Shown here: positions 22,884 to 34,351 of the stretch, piece after piece
Position numbering within the stretch: position 1 is the first letter of the stretch
Layout: every line of letters begins with the position of its first letter
Origin: Canna indica
Taxonomy: Eukaryota; Streptophyta; Magnoliopsida; Zingiberales; Cannaceae
DNA length: 64,000 nucleotides
Assembly: GCA_034359265.1 (NCBI GenBank)
Contig: CP136890.1
Coordinates: 1,366,501 to 1,430,500 of the forward strand
Direction of reading: 5' to 3'
Program-made: the position numbers and the translations under genes
Notes under the pieces: generated by a model
What the model saw: only the letters and a program-made list of their open reading frames with translations
The model's database searches: none
What the model was told of the DNA's origin: nothing

Positions 22884-24975
22884 TCACCAAAACAGTACAT
22901 ATATGATGGCAAACACTAAGAGAACCATCAAAATCATAGTGAAATTGCAGCACGGCGAGTAATTCGGCGGCCTCATCATTATCTGATCAACAAATTCAGC
23001 GCATTCAACACAGTCAACTCTGAATTGGATCATAAGCTTCTCGTACGACTTCTCCAGCGATTCCTTAAATGACGAAGGACACCTATTGCCGCCCTGAACA
23101 CTAGCATTATGTGCTCGATTAATTTCGCTCCCAATTTGAGCACCATTCATGTAAGCTCTGCACGCATGGAGGATGCCGTGCCCATGTTTGCGGAAATGCC
23201 AAACGACGAAGTCCTCAAAATGCTGCAATTGCATGAACCAATAAATACCAGGGGAATGCAGAAGAATTCATATCAAGAAAATAGTACTTAATGATTGTGC
23301 ACATACCATTGGGGGCCTCCTAAGCGTATAGCACATGGACTTGCAGGATAAGAGAAAAGCATGCTCATTGTATGCGAGGGCGAGGTTCTCCGTGAAAGGT
23401 AGTATAGATCTCCAGGCAGTAAGTGGCTCATTGAAATAAGGCCTGGAGTTGAGAATAAGAGCCTGAATAGAGACCACCACCTGAAGAATGGTTGACTTCA
23501 ATGGATTCCACCTCTCGCATCCACTGCCACGCCAAGTGTTAAGAAGGCTAAGACAAACTTTCCCGCATTCATACAAGTTGGGGTTCAGACGTAGTCCACG
23601 AGCATGGTAATGAACTTTCTGCAGAGTATTGGAGGGGGGCTAGTAATTGGTATACGTTTTGCCTTGAAAATGAAAAAGGCAACTGAGCACTTGATATTTA
23701 TGGTGAAGTAATTTACTTACTGGAGGTTTATCAGGATATTTAGGAGGGAAAAATATATCGAAGAAAAAAAGACCATCATGATAAGGAGTTCCAGCTGGTC
23801 CAACAATTAGGGCCCTCAATATGTCCATCCTCTCTTCGTATGCTCTAACGTATATTGTCTCTGTTCAAGAAAACATCCACCCACAAAATGAATCAGAAGG
23901 TCAAATCACCAAGTGAATATATAACAAGCATCCAACATATCTGTGCTATAAACACAGAAAAACAAGCTCATCATTAATCTATTCCAGCACGAATGTGTTT
24001 GGTACAAGGTAATGTATTCAGATTACTAGGAATCCTAATTTAAATTGTCTGGCCCACTACATTGATATGTTTGACTGGACCAAATTACAGTAAATCACAT
24101 TGCCTTAGTAATCCATATTCCGACCAAAGTAGCAATGTAATTAACCCCTATGAAAATTGTCTAAGCATATTACTAATGAAGTGAGAATTTTGTTTTTCTA
24201 TTTTCTAACAAAAATACCCCTCATCTCGGTACCCCCTCTTTTCTCCGTCACAATCCCCTTCTCTTCTTCTTCAACCTCGTCTCTTCCACCTCAATCTCCA
24301 TCTCCTCTTCTTCCTCAACCTCATATCCTCTCAGATCCGGCTCCCCCTTCTCCTTCGCACTCGTCACGCTTCATTATCTCTCTCTCGGCGACTATCTCTG
24401 GAGTTATAGTTACTCAATTTTATTTGGAGGGTATTTTAGTAAAAGAATATTATTTTTCCGGTAATCTTATTGTTGTACCAAACATAGCAATATGAATAAC
24501 CACTAAGATTACCTAGGCGTACCAAACACTAGAATGTGATATTACCGGTAATCTAAAAGATGATTATCTATGTTTGTGGTAATATAGATTGCCTGCCAAA
24601 TGATAATCTGACTGGCAATGCATCAAATGCCACCCAAAAGAAAAGAGGACAAACTTATGATGAAGCAAATGGATGAAAACATACCAGGTAGGTTATACTG
24701 TAGGATCTTCCACTCTCGCTGAACCCTGCTCATCCAAAAGCTTGTTGGCTGTAAATTCAATAGTTTAAATTCATAAGCCTATACAAATTACTGAGAATTG
24801 AGACAGCATTCTTGTTTGTCATGTGTTTGACCTGTGCAACCACTGAGTCGCTGAAGTAATGGTCGGAATGGTCTTGAACCATATCAAATTGTTTGAACAA
24901 TCTATATTTCTTATCAACTTCATCTTCACACTCTATTCCCCGCTTACTTCCAATTGAACTGTTTGCTGCAGATTT
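22884..24975 (-). CDS. UBC25/26-type ubiquitin-conjugating enzyme E2 with C-terminal membrane anchor
   Basis: Exons are 24975..24832, 24748..24685, 23860..23721, 23618..23307 and 23222..22884 (999 nt, 332 residues plus stop; the 5' end is not resolved). The UBC core includes [49 protein letters not shown] and [20 protein letters not shown], with the catalytic Cys in GKVCLSLL. This is the PHO2/UBC24-UBC25-UBC26 branch. After the core, the tail has four Cys residues and ends in a hydrophobic segment ([19 protein letters not shown]) right before the stop, which looks like a tail anchor. The tandem paralog at 28083-29824 lacks it. No upstream start codon was found in frame. An N-terminal exon may lie further up (a telo-box at 25465-25474 on this strand hints at a transcription start), or the copy may be 5'-truncated. 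Confidence 0.85.
23998..24532. mobile_element. TTTGGTAC-type MITE in an intron of E2 gene 1
   Basis: Inverted ends TTTGGTACAAGG and CGTACCAAACACTA are flanked by GAATGTG (23991-23997 and 24533-24539). Extra internal GTACCAAACA and GATTAC motifs suggest a composite or rearranged element. It contains a pyrimidine-rich core (24230-24370). It sits in the 824-bp intron between exons 24748..24685 and 23860..23721. Confidence 0.5.
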
Positions 24976-26507
24976 CTGCAACAATGGAGAAGTTGACTCA
25001 ATAACAGTGGCAGAACCAAATTTGAATCAAGCAAAAGAAAAAACCTTTGATCATTGCCTTCCTATCCAGATAATGCAAATTCAAAAACTCTGGGCAAGGA
25101 ATAATTTAAATGTGGATTTCATGTACATGTTTTATTGCTCCCTGAATCCGTGATTTAATCTACATTTTAATCTCCCGTTGCCAATAATTTGAATTCTTAG
25201 AACAATGTAATATGATATCATTATATGAATTAAGAACATGACAAAGCAAACACTATCGAACTTCACACGCTAACAAAAAATTGCTTTGTTATTAACATCA
25301 GAGAACAAATTAGCAACATAAGACAAGGAAGAGGGCGGAAAAAAGACCATCTTCGGAGGGCTGATCGGCCTCTACGGAGGCGGGGCCGGGTGGCGATCAA
25401 TGCGACGGCAACAAGGATGCGGCCGGATCAGCGTCGACGTGCAGTCGTGCATCTTCACGGCGGGTTTAGGGTTTTTGTATTTAGAGGCGAAGAGATCAGA
25501 ATGAGATCGACGAAAATTTCGGGGAAAATATCATTTTTTGAGTTCCTTGGCTCGACCAGTCACCGAGATTGATTGTTTGTAATTTATTTAATTTGAAATT
25601 GAATTTTTATTATTTTATGATGGAATAATTTATGAATATTATATTCGTATTTTATCAATTGGGCTCGATGTTTCCACTCGACCACCCAATCCGGAACCAG
25701 AGATGAATTAAACAAGTCATTTAATGAGATCCTAATCCATGCAAATTAATTAAGAAGTATACTGGAGAATGAGTTTGATTTAAATCTACAATTAATGGTG
25801 ATTATTCACATTTTATTCCTTTAGCTTATTTTTATCTCAAATTTCATTCCCCATTTCGTTCATCATTATTATGAGATATAGCGCAAATCTCCATTTTCTT
25901 TCTTATTCAATTTCTTTCCACTTTGAATTTTTTTACCCCAGAAATATTCATAGATTTATTCGCTATATAATATTCTTTCAAATTAGCATGTGTTTCTAAA
26001 ATTAATTCGAGATCATTTTTGCTTATGTTCTTGGTTATTTTTATCATTAGTTTGGATCTCTCGGAGTAGCATATATATGTTCTATTTTTTTCTAAAACAA
26101 TATGTTGTTTTATTTTTCTAATGGAGTATTATATTATACTCAAACATAATAATATTGTTTAATTTAAATTAAACACTTATGATTTGGTTCACATAATGAA
26201 ATGAAAAGGATAAACATAAAGAATGGATGAAATTGAGAAGAAATAATCATTTATGACTTAAGTGGGAATAATATGAAAACTATTAAATTGACAAAAATAC
26301 CATCCAACTATTAATTGTATCTTGACATATTTATATACATAATAAAATTACAAACTAATTGTAATGAAAAATAGTAAGTGCAAATATATTTAATAATATA
26401 TACAAATAATATATAGGCATTAAAATATTATTACTTTCTTTATACAATACAATCATATAATAATTTTCTAAAATTAATTATAATGAATTAATTTATAATA
26501 TAATAAA

Positions 26508-26510
<3 letters not shown>

Positions 26511-26590
<80 letters not shown>
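26511..26590. repeat. (TA)n microsatellite, about 80 bp
   Basis: An uninterrupted TA run directly abuts the tail side of a SINE-like fragment, so it probably expanded from the SINE 3' end. Confidence 0.95.
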
Positions 26591-26591
<1 letters not shown>

Positions 26592-26662
26592 CAAAGATAG
26601 AAAATCGCAATAGGCGATTATACTAGAGTTTGAATTCTAAATTTTTAGACAACATATAACTT
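26586..26662 (-). mobile_element. tRNA-derived SINE fragment, copy 1
   Basis: The minus strand contains a decayed B-box-like region (ATTCAAACTCTAG), then TATAATCGCCTATTGCGATT, then TTCTATCTTTGTTATAT and the (TA)n tail. A better-preserved relative lies at 40470-40552. The 5' part with the A box is missing or unrecognisable. Confidence 0.6.
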
Positions 26663-28082
26663 ATATCTGATCACTATTGAATTATGCGTTTAAATATAAT
26701 TATTTTAATAATAAAATAATAATAATAAAACAAATTAATTTTATATTTATCTGAGCTATCAATAATTACATATTTTTTATTTTCATTGTTACATTTTAAT
26801 TGTTAAAGTAATTATACTAAAAATGTAATAATCTAAAACCTAATCAATATTACTGTGCTTTTCTTTTTCTCATTTTATAAAAATTAATCAATTTATGATT
26901 ATTTATTCTTTGTTCCACTTCTTTTTTCATAATCCTTCTTATCGTTTCATCTTATTTCATTTCAGGAGCACTGACTCTTATTATAGCTGAAGTATTATAA
27001 AATGTTCAAAGCAAATTTATAAGTCTAAATATATGATTTTTTAGGGTAACTATCATAGCTTGAATAACTAATTTACATTAAAATTTCAATTATAGTATTA
27101 TGTTTGATATTATTTTTTATTTGACAGGAAGGCATTAAAAAAAATATTCAAAGCGGAAGTAAAATAGTAAAAATTGATTATTTTAAAAAATAAAATAATT
27201 TAGGGAGGAAGATAATCAGATATACATCCTTAAAAAATTTATATAATTTTTTGTTGATATTATCTTTTGTCATTATTAAATTAAAACACAAAATAGTCTT
27301 TCTTCTCATTCCTTTCATTTTCCAAGCAAAATATTTCTCTCATTTTATATTAAATTAAACACAAAAATATTATTCTCTCCTTATCTTTGTTCGGTTTTCG
27401 ATTAACCGAACCAAAATGTGTAATTATCCATTAATCATTTATCGAACCAATATTTTGGTTAACTGATCGAATTAATCGGAAAAAAAAGAACTTGTTTTAT
27501 TAAGTGTTAGCTGCACAAAAGTACAATAAAAATAATAAAATGACTACAATACACCACTAAGATTTGAACTAATTTATTTAATTTTACTAACTTAAACTAT
27601 ATTTTGATTAATTCAGTAAACTAATTAAACTATTTGATTAATTTATCAAATCGAATAAAAAATCAATTAAATAAATCGATTTGATTAATTCAATTTCCAT
27701 TCGGTATGAATTTTGCTCACCCTGTCCTCCCTTCCCTCCTCACTTTCAATTTGCGAGGGAACGAATGAAATGGAGCATGAAAACTTATAGTCAATTGCTT
27801 TTTTATCAATTAACTGTTGTGCTTCGGTAAGAGTACTAACAATTAAATTAATTTAAAGACAAGTGACAAAGTCCTTCTCTCTCTACAATGTGGGCTTCAA
27901 AACTAAACGCCACATATATCTACACATTAATTAGATAAGAAAAAGTTACTAATCCAAAGAAGACGACTGATCAGTAATTAATAACCAGTCAAAACTCAAA
28001 ATGTGTATCCTGCAAAATCTGCAAATCAGTAGGAGGCTTTTAGCTTCATCAGTTTAGGGAAGCGCCTCATTTATTGGGGAGA

Positions 28083-29824
28083 TCAAGGGGATAACTGAGC
28101 AGGAGCAGCGCCAACTTCTCCGGCGTCATTGCTAGCGGCGCCAACTTCTCCCGCGTCATTGCTAGTAGCGGCGCCACTGCTAGCGCAGTGCCCGATGACT
28201 TGACTTCTGTATTCTTGAAATCCAGCGCAGTCGACCCCTATTGCAGCAAACTCCTTTGCAAGATCTTTAAGTAACGGTCTCAAGTGTGTCTGCAATTCCG
28301 AATGGCTACTCTCGCCACCCTGGACGACGTTCTCTGCCCCTTCAGCTATCGTGGATCCAACTCGAGCACCATTCATGTAAGCTCTGCATGCAATTAAGAT
28401 ACTTTGCCCGTGCTTGAGGAAATGCCCAACGACCAGCTCCTCAAAATGCTGCAATTCATACCCAACAAATCTTAATCTTTAGAAAAGTTTGAAGCTTCAC
28501 ACGTCAATCACAAGCTCACAATCTATATATATCTATATATATATAGAGAGAGAGAGAGAGAGTTGATATAGCATTGTTCATATACCTTTGGGGGCTTCCT
28601 AAGTGAGAACAGCATCGTCTTGCAGGATAAGATGAAAGCCCTCTCATTATATTTCAGGGATCTCTGCTCTCCAAATGGTGTATTAGCTAAGCTACGATAA
28701 TCTGGCTCATTAAAGTAAGGTTTCTCATTCAGAACTAGAGCCTGAATAGAAACGACGACTTGTAGCAAGCTTGACTTGGATGAGTTCCAGTTCTCGCATC
28801 CACTGCCCATCCAGGTGTGGAGAAGGCTAAGACAAACTCTCCCGCAATTATACAAATTTGGATTTAGTCTAAGTCCATGAGACCAGTAATAAACTTCCTG
28901 TATTTATCAGAGGGAAATTAAGTTACATATTTCACCTTGAAAATGAAAATGGCAATTCAGCTTTTAATCAGTGTTGTTGAAGGAATTTACTCACTGGAGG
29001 TTGGTCGGGATAATTGGAGGGGAAGTGGATGTCGAAGAAGAAAAGGCCATCATGATAAGGAGTTCCAGCTGGCCCAACAATAGCAACCCGTAGAATGTCC
29101 ATCCTTTCTTCATAAATCCTGACATATATCGTCTCTGTAAACTCGCCAATAGATAACAAGGTTATACTTATTCAATAGTTGAACAGACCAAAAAGGATTA
29201 AGAACAGGCTTAGCAAATATCTCTCTCTTCGTAGTAGCAATGAGATCAACATAAATTAATAATCTGATTACAGACATTCTCCCACATAATCAACTGCATT
29301 AATGGCGTGTTTATGAAGACATGTGTTAGGAAAATTTCCAAAGAGTTCATTAGCAAGTGCGAGAAAAATGACAGCAGACTGCCTCATGTAATAAAAAGAG
29401 TTAAGCCTGAACAAGCTTATCGCAAAGATAAGGTAAATAAAGAATGATTTTATGCATAAAATGGAACAAAGACAGACCAGGTAGATCATTCTCCAGAGCC
29501 CTCCACTCTTTTTCAATTGATTTCACCCATTTTTGTGTTGTCTGTAAATAGCAAGCCACAGAAGGATTCATTCCATAGCCCAACACAAAATATAAATAAC
29601 AGAAATATTACCTTGTGAAAATTTGATTTTCTGTAGTGATGATCTGAGTAATCTTCAACAATATCAAATTGTTTAAATGGTTTGTGTTTCATGTCAATAT
29701 CATCCCCAGATATTATTTCCTGCTCTCTTTTGCTTGAGGTTTCCTGTACAAGCATCTCCAACCGTGAATAAATTGCCTCAACGTCAGGTTGCAAGTCAAA
29801 GTGATCAAATTTAACAATAGTCAT
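28083..29824 (-). CDS. UBC25/26-type ubiquitin-conjugating enzyme E2 (tandem paralog)
   Basis: Exons are 29824..29612, 29541..29478, 29134..28995, 28897..28586 and 28448..28083 (1095 nt, 364 aa). The last four introns match E2 gene 1 in position and phase, and three internal exons are identical in length (64, 140 and 312 nt), so the genes are tandem duplicates. The core shows [51 protein letters not shown] (catalytic Cys161 in GRVCLSLL) and the KPYFNEP motif. The C-terminus is soluble and Ala/Gly-rich, with SNDAGEVGAA imperfectly repeated, and has no membrane segment. The start at 29824 gives MTIVKFDHFDLQPDVEA. Conserved exons further upstream are split from this one by frame breaks (separate entry), so the start may be a shortened one. 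It should charge ubiquitin, since core residues are intact. The substrate is unknown. Confidence 0.85.
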
Positions 29825-30111
29825 TCTTTACTGGTTCAAAATCATATTTGTCGGAGTCATCAATTGAATTTTTAAAATTACCATATGACCATAGTCATCT
29901 GCATCATAAATGTAGCCTTTGTGTTCAAAGATTACATGAAAGGAAGAAATTAATACGTTCCAATCATAGGCTACAATGCTACCAAGTGAAGTCCATTATA
30001 CATTATGAATTTTACTTGAAACTATGAGGCCATTGGACAAGGCAATCTAAAATTTCAGGAGATAGTAAAGGCCTTTGTATCCGGACAGGCAGAGAGTATG
30101 TATTTTTTCTA

Positions 30112-30367
30112 GGGTAAATTACACTGACCTCTCCCGAGGTTTAGTGAAATTACACTGACCTCTCCTCTATTTGTAATTTTATCTTGTAACCCCCTGAGTT
30201 TTGTAAAAGATTACACAAACTTCCCCTATTACGAAATAAGATTACACAAACCTCCCCTGAGTTTTGTAAAATATTACACAAACCTCCCCTAAAAAAATTA
30301 CTCAAACATTACTTAGGGGAGGTGATTGTAACCTGGACAAATAGAGAGGGGTCAGTGTAATTTCACT

Positions 30368-30398
<31 letters not shown>
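30112..30398. mobile_element. GGTAAATTACAC-type MITE, copy 2
   Basis: 287 bp with ends GGGTAAATTACACTGACCTC and GAGGTCAGTGTAATTTACCC, perfect 20-bp inverted repeats. It is flanked by exact TTTTTTCTA at 30103-30111 and 30399-30407. The 9-bp duplication indicates a Mutator-like MITE. It lies in an intron of E2 gene 2 and is younger-looking than copy 1. Confidence 0.92.
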
Positions 30399-30399
<1 letters not shown>

Positions 30400-30706
30400 T
30401 TTTTCTATGAAAATACAATATATGTTATTGCACCTATTAGTTTAAAAACTAGCAAGTGTTTTGTCCATAAAATATTTTGCAAACATGAAAGAGTTCAAAC
30501 CTGCTGTTGCAGTGCATTATCAACATACGACATAGGTTGCTTCTTCTTGCGATCCTGGATGTTTTTATCGTTTGCCAAATTAATACTGCCATCTCCGTCG
30601 TTATTGACTACCTAATTTGAAGTAGATATGATTAAGGTTTCAATAACTAGTCACAATTTCTTAACCTCCTGTCGATCTTTAAAAAAATGAAGTCAACAAG
30701 AAAAAA

Positions 30707-30896
30707 AATAGTTAGGAACTTATTCTTTTTTGAAGGATAGCAAACTGTATTCCATTCAAGAGAAATAAAGGGAGTAAAGCAAAACCAACTAAAAATAGTT
30801 AGGAACTTATTGTTTTTTGAAATATAGCAAACTGTATTCCATTCAAGAGAAATGAAGGGAGTAAAGCAAAACCAACTGAAAATAGTTAGGAACTTA
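30707..30896. repeat. 87-bp tandem repeat, 2.2 copies
   Basis: Units start AATAGTTAGG at 30707, 30794 and 30881 with few differences. The unit contains CAAACTGTATTCCATTCAAG, similar to the tail side of the LINE-derived piece at 40095, so a retroelement end was probably duplicated. Confidence 0.85.
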
Positions 30897-31748
30897 TATC
30901 AAGTAACATCTGTCATGCTGAAATGAACAGGCTGCACAACTAAAAAGATCAAATCATTATTTTAGTCAACCAAAAACCAAAAAGAAGATTGAAATAACTT
31001 GGGACTATTGATCAAACAACATGAACATCTTACAATTTAAGGTGGCATTTCAAAAAGCACAACTTTTGATAAAAGTCGACTAAAATACTATGAGGTCTCC
31101 CAATTTATTTTTGTTGCAGCAGAGTAATATTTAATCAAACAAGGATATTTTCTATAGTCCAAAACTAGGTTTCAAGTGGTTGAATCAATGCTGAATCTAT
31201 TTTATGCAAACATTGTCCCTACATGAGGCAACATGCTCTAATCACTTTAATTTGAACAACGAGTATGAGTAGAATGTATTCTATTCTTGCTCATGAATTG
31301 AATACAATGCTTTATTTCAAAAAACGAGTATGAGTAGAAATTAGAATTTGCTATTGTTGTAGTCTCTTCCTTCCCCTTTCAACTCTGTCAAATGTCAACC
31401 ATACTCCCTACAAAGAACAAAGGGAAACCTAGCTCCTTTTTTTTTCCAATCTTAATCCAACTCGAAGCACACGGAAACCCAGGAAAACAGAAAACTGCAA
31501 ATCGAGATCGACTCTTCAATGCCTCCATATAACAAAGTTCAACAACATTAATCTTATTCAGCAAGAAGAAGAAAGAGAAAGGGAGTGAGAATTCCGACCG
31601 GGTTCAGACTCTTCGTTTTCATAAGCTCCGACGACCCCTCGCTACAGACGAAACACTCGAGAAAAAATCGGAGACTAATCTTCTTCTGAAATCTCAAGAA
31701 AAAGGACGATTTGGAATCGGCGCCCGGCGAGGGCTGCTGCGACTCCAT

Positions 31749-34104
31749 GGCGAGAACCCGAGAGCAGGGAGTAGAAGACGAGACAAACTCAGTCGCATGA
31801 AGAGAGGCGGAGGAAGAAAAAGCATGAGTCGGGTTTCTACTTTAAATACATTTTAAATAAAATTAATTTCCATATTTAATTTCAATTCGGTGATTTTGAT
31901 TGCAACTGAGACTTATACTAATTCCCATTTTTTGGAATCTTTCCATCATATTAATTCCTAATTAACTCAACTTTTCTGCTCTTATTTCTCAGAAATATAA
32001 GTATATATATTTAGGAAGCAAAATTAAGATTGAGATAAATAAAATATTTAATTGTTGATAAAGATGACGATATTGCAAACTACGACTATGACTAAGCATG
32101 TTATTTTTTATTATTGTTTTAATCCCTTGTCATTATCTTTTGGTTGACTTGGCTTGTGGGATTCAATTATTTCTGGAAATATAAAAATGATTGAAGTAAA
32201 AGATAGCTTATTAAAAAATAAAATCAAATATACTTTATTTATATTTTGTTTAAAACACTTGTTTAAATCAAATATAAAATACTTATTTATTTAAAATAAA
32301 TAGTATCATGCAAAATTACTGGTTCAAGGAGAAAAAGACTAGAATAAATAAGGAAGATCAACGGAACGAATTCGGGGCGGATAGTGTCGCCCCCGCACAC
32401 ACCTGTTTATTAAACCCGTTTCTCGTACGTACCCGCACCCACGACGGTTGACGGATATTCATCACCCTTCCCCATACGGGTAATTGATACCCACGAATAT
32501 CCGCGAATACTCATTTAAGCTATTTTAAAAAATATTTTTTTAATAGTATATCATAAATAATTCACATTTAACCCATATTAATAACTTGGTTAAGAAATAC
32601 TAAACCATAAAATAAACTAAATAACAATTAAATATCAAACCATAAATTCGTTTTGAGAAATAACAATATTTATTCATGCAACTTAAAATTTAAAACACAA
32701 GTACTTTCAATTAAAATTTGGAATTGATATAATATATAAATATATTATATTTAGATAAATGAAATCGTATGAATAGATGATTTAGATTTATTTTTAAATT
32801 TTTCATTAAATATTAATATATAAAACTTTAAATTTAATATTTAATATATTTGGGCGGGGTTACGGGTATCCGCGTGTGAGAATAATATAGTATCAGTACT
32901 CGCACCTGTTTATTAAATGGGCAAAGATTTATACCCGTACCCGTGAGTATAATATGTTTCTCGTACCTGAGCCGTGTCGGATAAATATCCGTGAATATTC
33001 GCGGGTACGATTAATATTATTATCCCTAGCGAATATGGTACGAATCTGCATCCATATTCGTATCCGCACGGATATAATTTTTTTAAATATATATCTACAT
33101 TCATATTTATTTTTATTTACGAATATAAATTAGATACGGTGCAAAATATGATTTTTGGTTGGCAAATACGAATAAAATTAATTGCCACCCCTATTCAAGA
33201 TCTAATCACCAACCAAAATGTTTAGATCAATAATTGATGGTGAAATAGAAATACAAGTGAAACATACAGGTTCAATTGAAAAGATAATTATATATATATA
33301 TATATATATATTCGAAAAATGAAAATGGGAGATATTTAGGAAAAAAAATAATATTAGCTGGAAATTAAAACCTATCTCAAGTTCTTCACATGAGAAGTTA
33401 ACACCTAACTCAAGTTCTATTTTGAACGTGAGAAATCCACATATGAATAATAATTTATTAATGGCAATTAATTTGTGGTGTGAGTTAGTTCACCTAATAC
33501 CGATTAAATGTCCAACCTAAATCTCAAACCCAGTCAACTGTTCCATCCAAGTCTCTTGTTAGATTGGAGTCAGTAGCCAGATTAACTTCGAACATAATTA
33601 ATGCTTAAATTCATAAATTGGCATATTTATTTTTCTTAGGAAATAAATAAATAATCTCAAATCTTATGAAGCACATAATTAATTTAGACATTTAAAAAAC
33701 AGAGTAATTATTAGTAATAGCGAGTTCTTAATTGCAGATTGGTGAGTGACACTGATGGGAAATATTTTGGATCGCTTTGACCAAATTTGTTTTTCTATTG
33801 TGGTTGCTAATTTAAACATAGTTTTATTTTTATTTTTTAAAAAATATTTTTCTTTTTCTACACCTGCAGTCTTGTGTTAATAGATATAATAATAGCCATC
33901 AGGCACTCAAAGTTCAAACCTAATACCGTAACGTTTCGGACGAGAATATAACGGGTCGTCGATGCGGAAGAAAAAGCCCGCCTATTTATTAACCTTAAAC
34001 GACGTAATCTGTACCGGCTTTCACTCAACCAGAGAAGACGGAAAAGTGAGGTCTCTTGTGCGTCGCAAAGCTCGAGCTTTTCTAGAGGAATTATTGCCAG
34101 CGGA
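31749..34104. other. Spacer between E2 gene 2 and the 7TM gene
   Basis: AT-rich; the promoters of two divergent genes lie at its ends. Apart from the repeat at 32370-33195 no gene is supported. Confidence 0.5.
32370..33195. mobile_element. Composite of GGGTACCCG-type and GGATAT-type repeats
   Basis: Blocks rich in ACCCGTACCCG, CGGGTATCCGCG and CGGATATTC occur at 32370-32520 and 32850-33030, followed by a GGATAT-type piece ending ATTGCCACCCC at 33180-33193. It resembles the defined MITE at 41399-41895. Exact ends are not resolved. Confidence 0.5.
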
Positions 34105-34351
34105 ATGGGTGATTCCTCTCCTCTGCCTCCCACTAATCGCTTCGTGTTGGGATCGTCGGCGCTGGACGAATCGTACAGCCCGCTTCCTTCGCTTTACCTC
34201 GCATTTTTGGCGATTTGGGCGTTCTCCGCCGTCTCCTGGATCATCAACACCTGGAGAAACCGGTTTTTTCAGGTTTGTTCGATTTGTTTCCTCGGATCAA
34301 TTTGAAAATGTTCATTCTTTAGAATACTCGATTGACATCAAGAGCAGCTAG
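33962..34351 (+). promoter_or_regulatory. Possible overlapping uORF of the 7TM gene
   Basis: An ATG at 33962 opens a 129-codon frame that overlaps the main ATG at 34105 in another frame. If transcription starts upstream of 33962 it would compete for initiation. The transcription start is not known. Confidence 0.3.

Larger units (their letters stand above)
24976..28082. other. AT-rich spacer between the tandem E2 genes
   Basis: The proximal part (24976-25500) may hold unrecognised 5' sequence of E2 gene 1. It has a telo-box in minus orientation (25465-25474) and a 26-codon minus ORF at 25452..25372 beginning MHDCTSTLIRPHP. From 25600 the sequence is very AT-rich with no gene, and includes a (TA)n tract and a SINE fragment. 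Confidence 0.5.
29808..31748 (-). pseudogene. Upstream N-terminal exons of E2 gene 2, frame-broken
   Basis: Exon A (31748..31599) begins ATG and encodes MESQQPSPGADSKSSFFLRF and so on, ending at a GT donor in phase 0. Exon B (30611..30501) encodes NNDGDGSINLANDKNIQDRK, then KKQPMSYVDNALQQQ, again phase 0. Next comes an acidic stretch typical of this E2 branch (YIYDADDYGHM, then NSIDDSDKYDFEPVKNDY), but it lies in two frames and neither matches the frame of FDHFDLQPDVEA. Either two small indels have broken the N-terminus, or an unusual splice joins the parts. A repeat-rich intron with a MITE and an 87-bp tandem repeat lies between. Confidence 0.55.
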
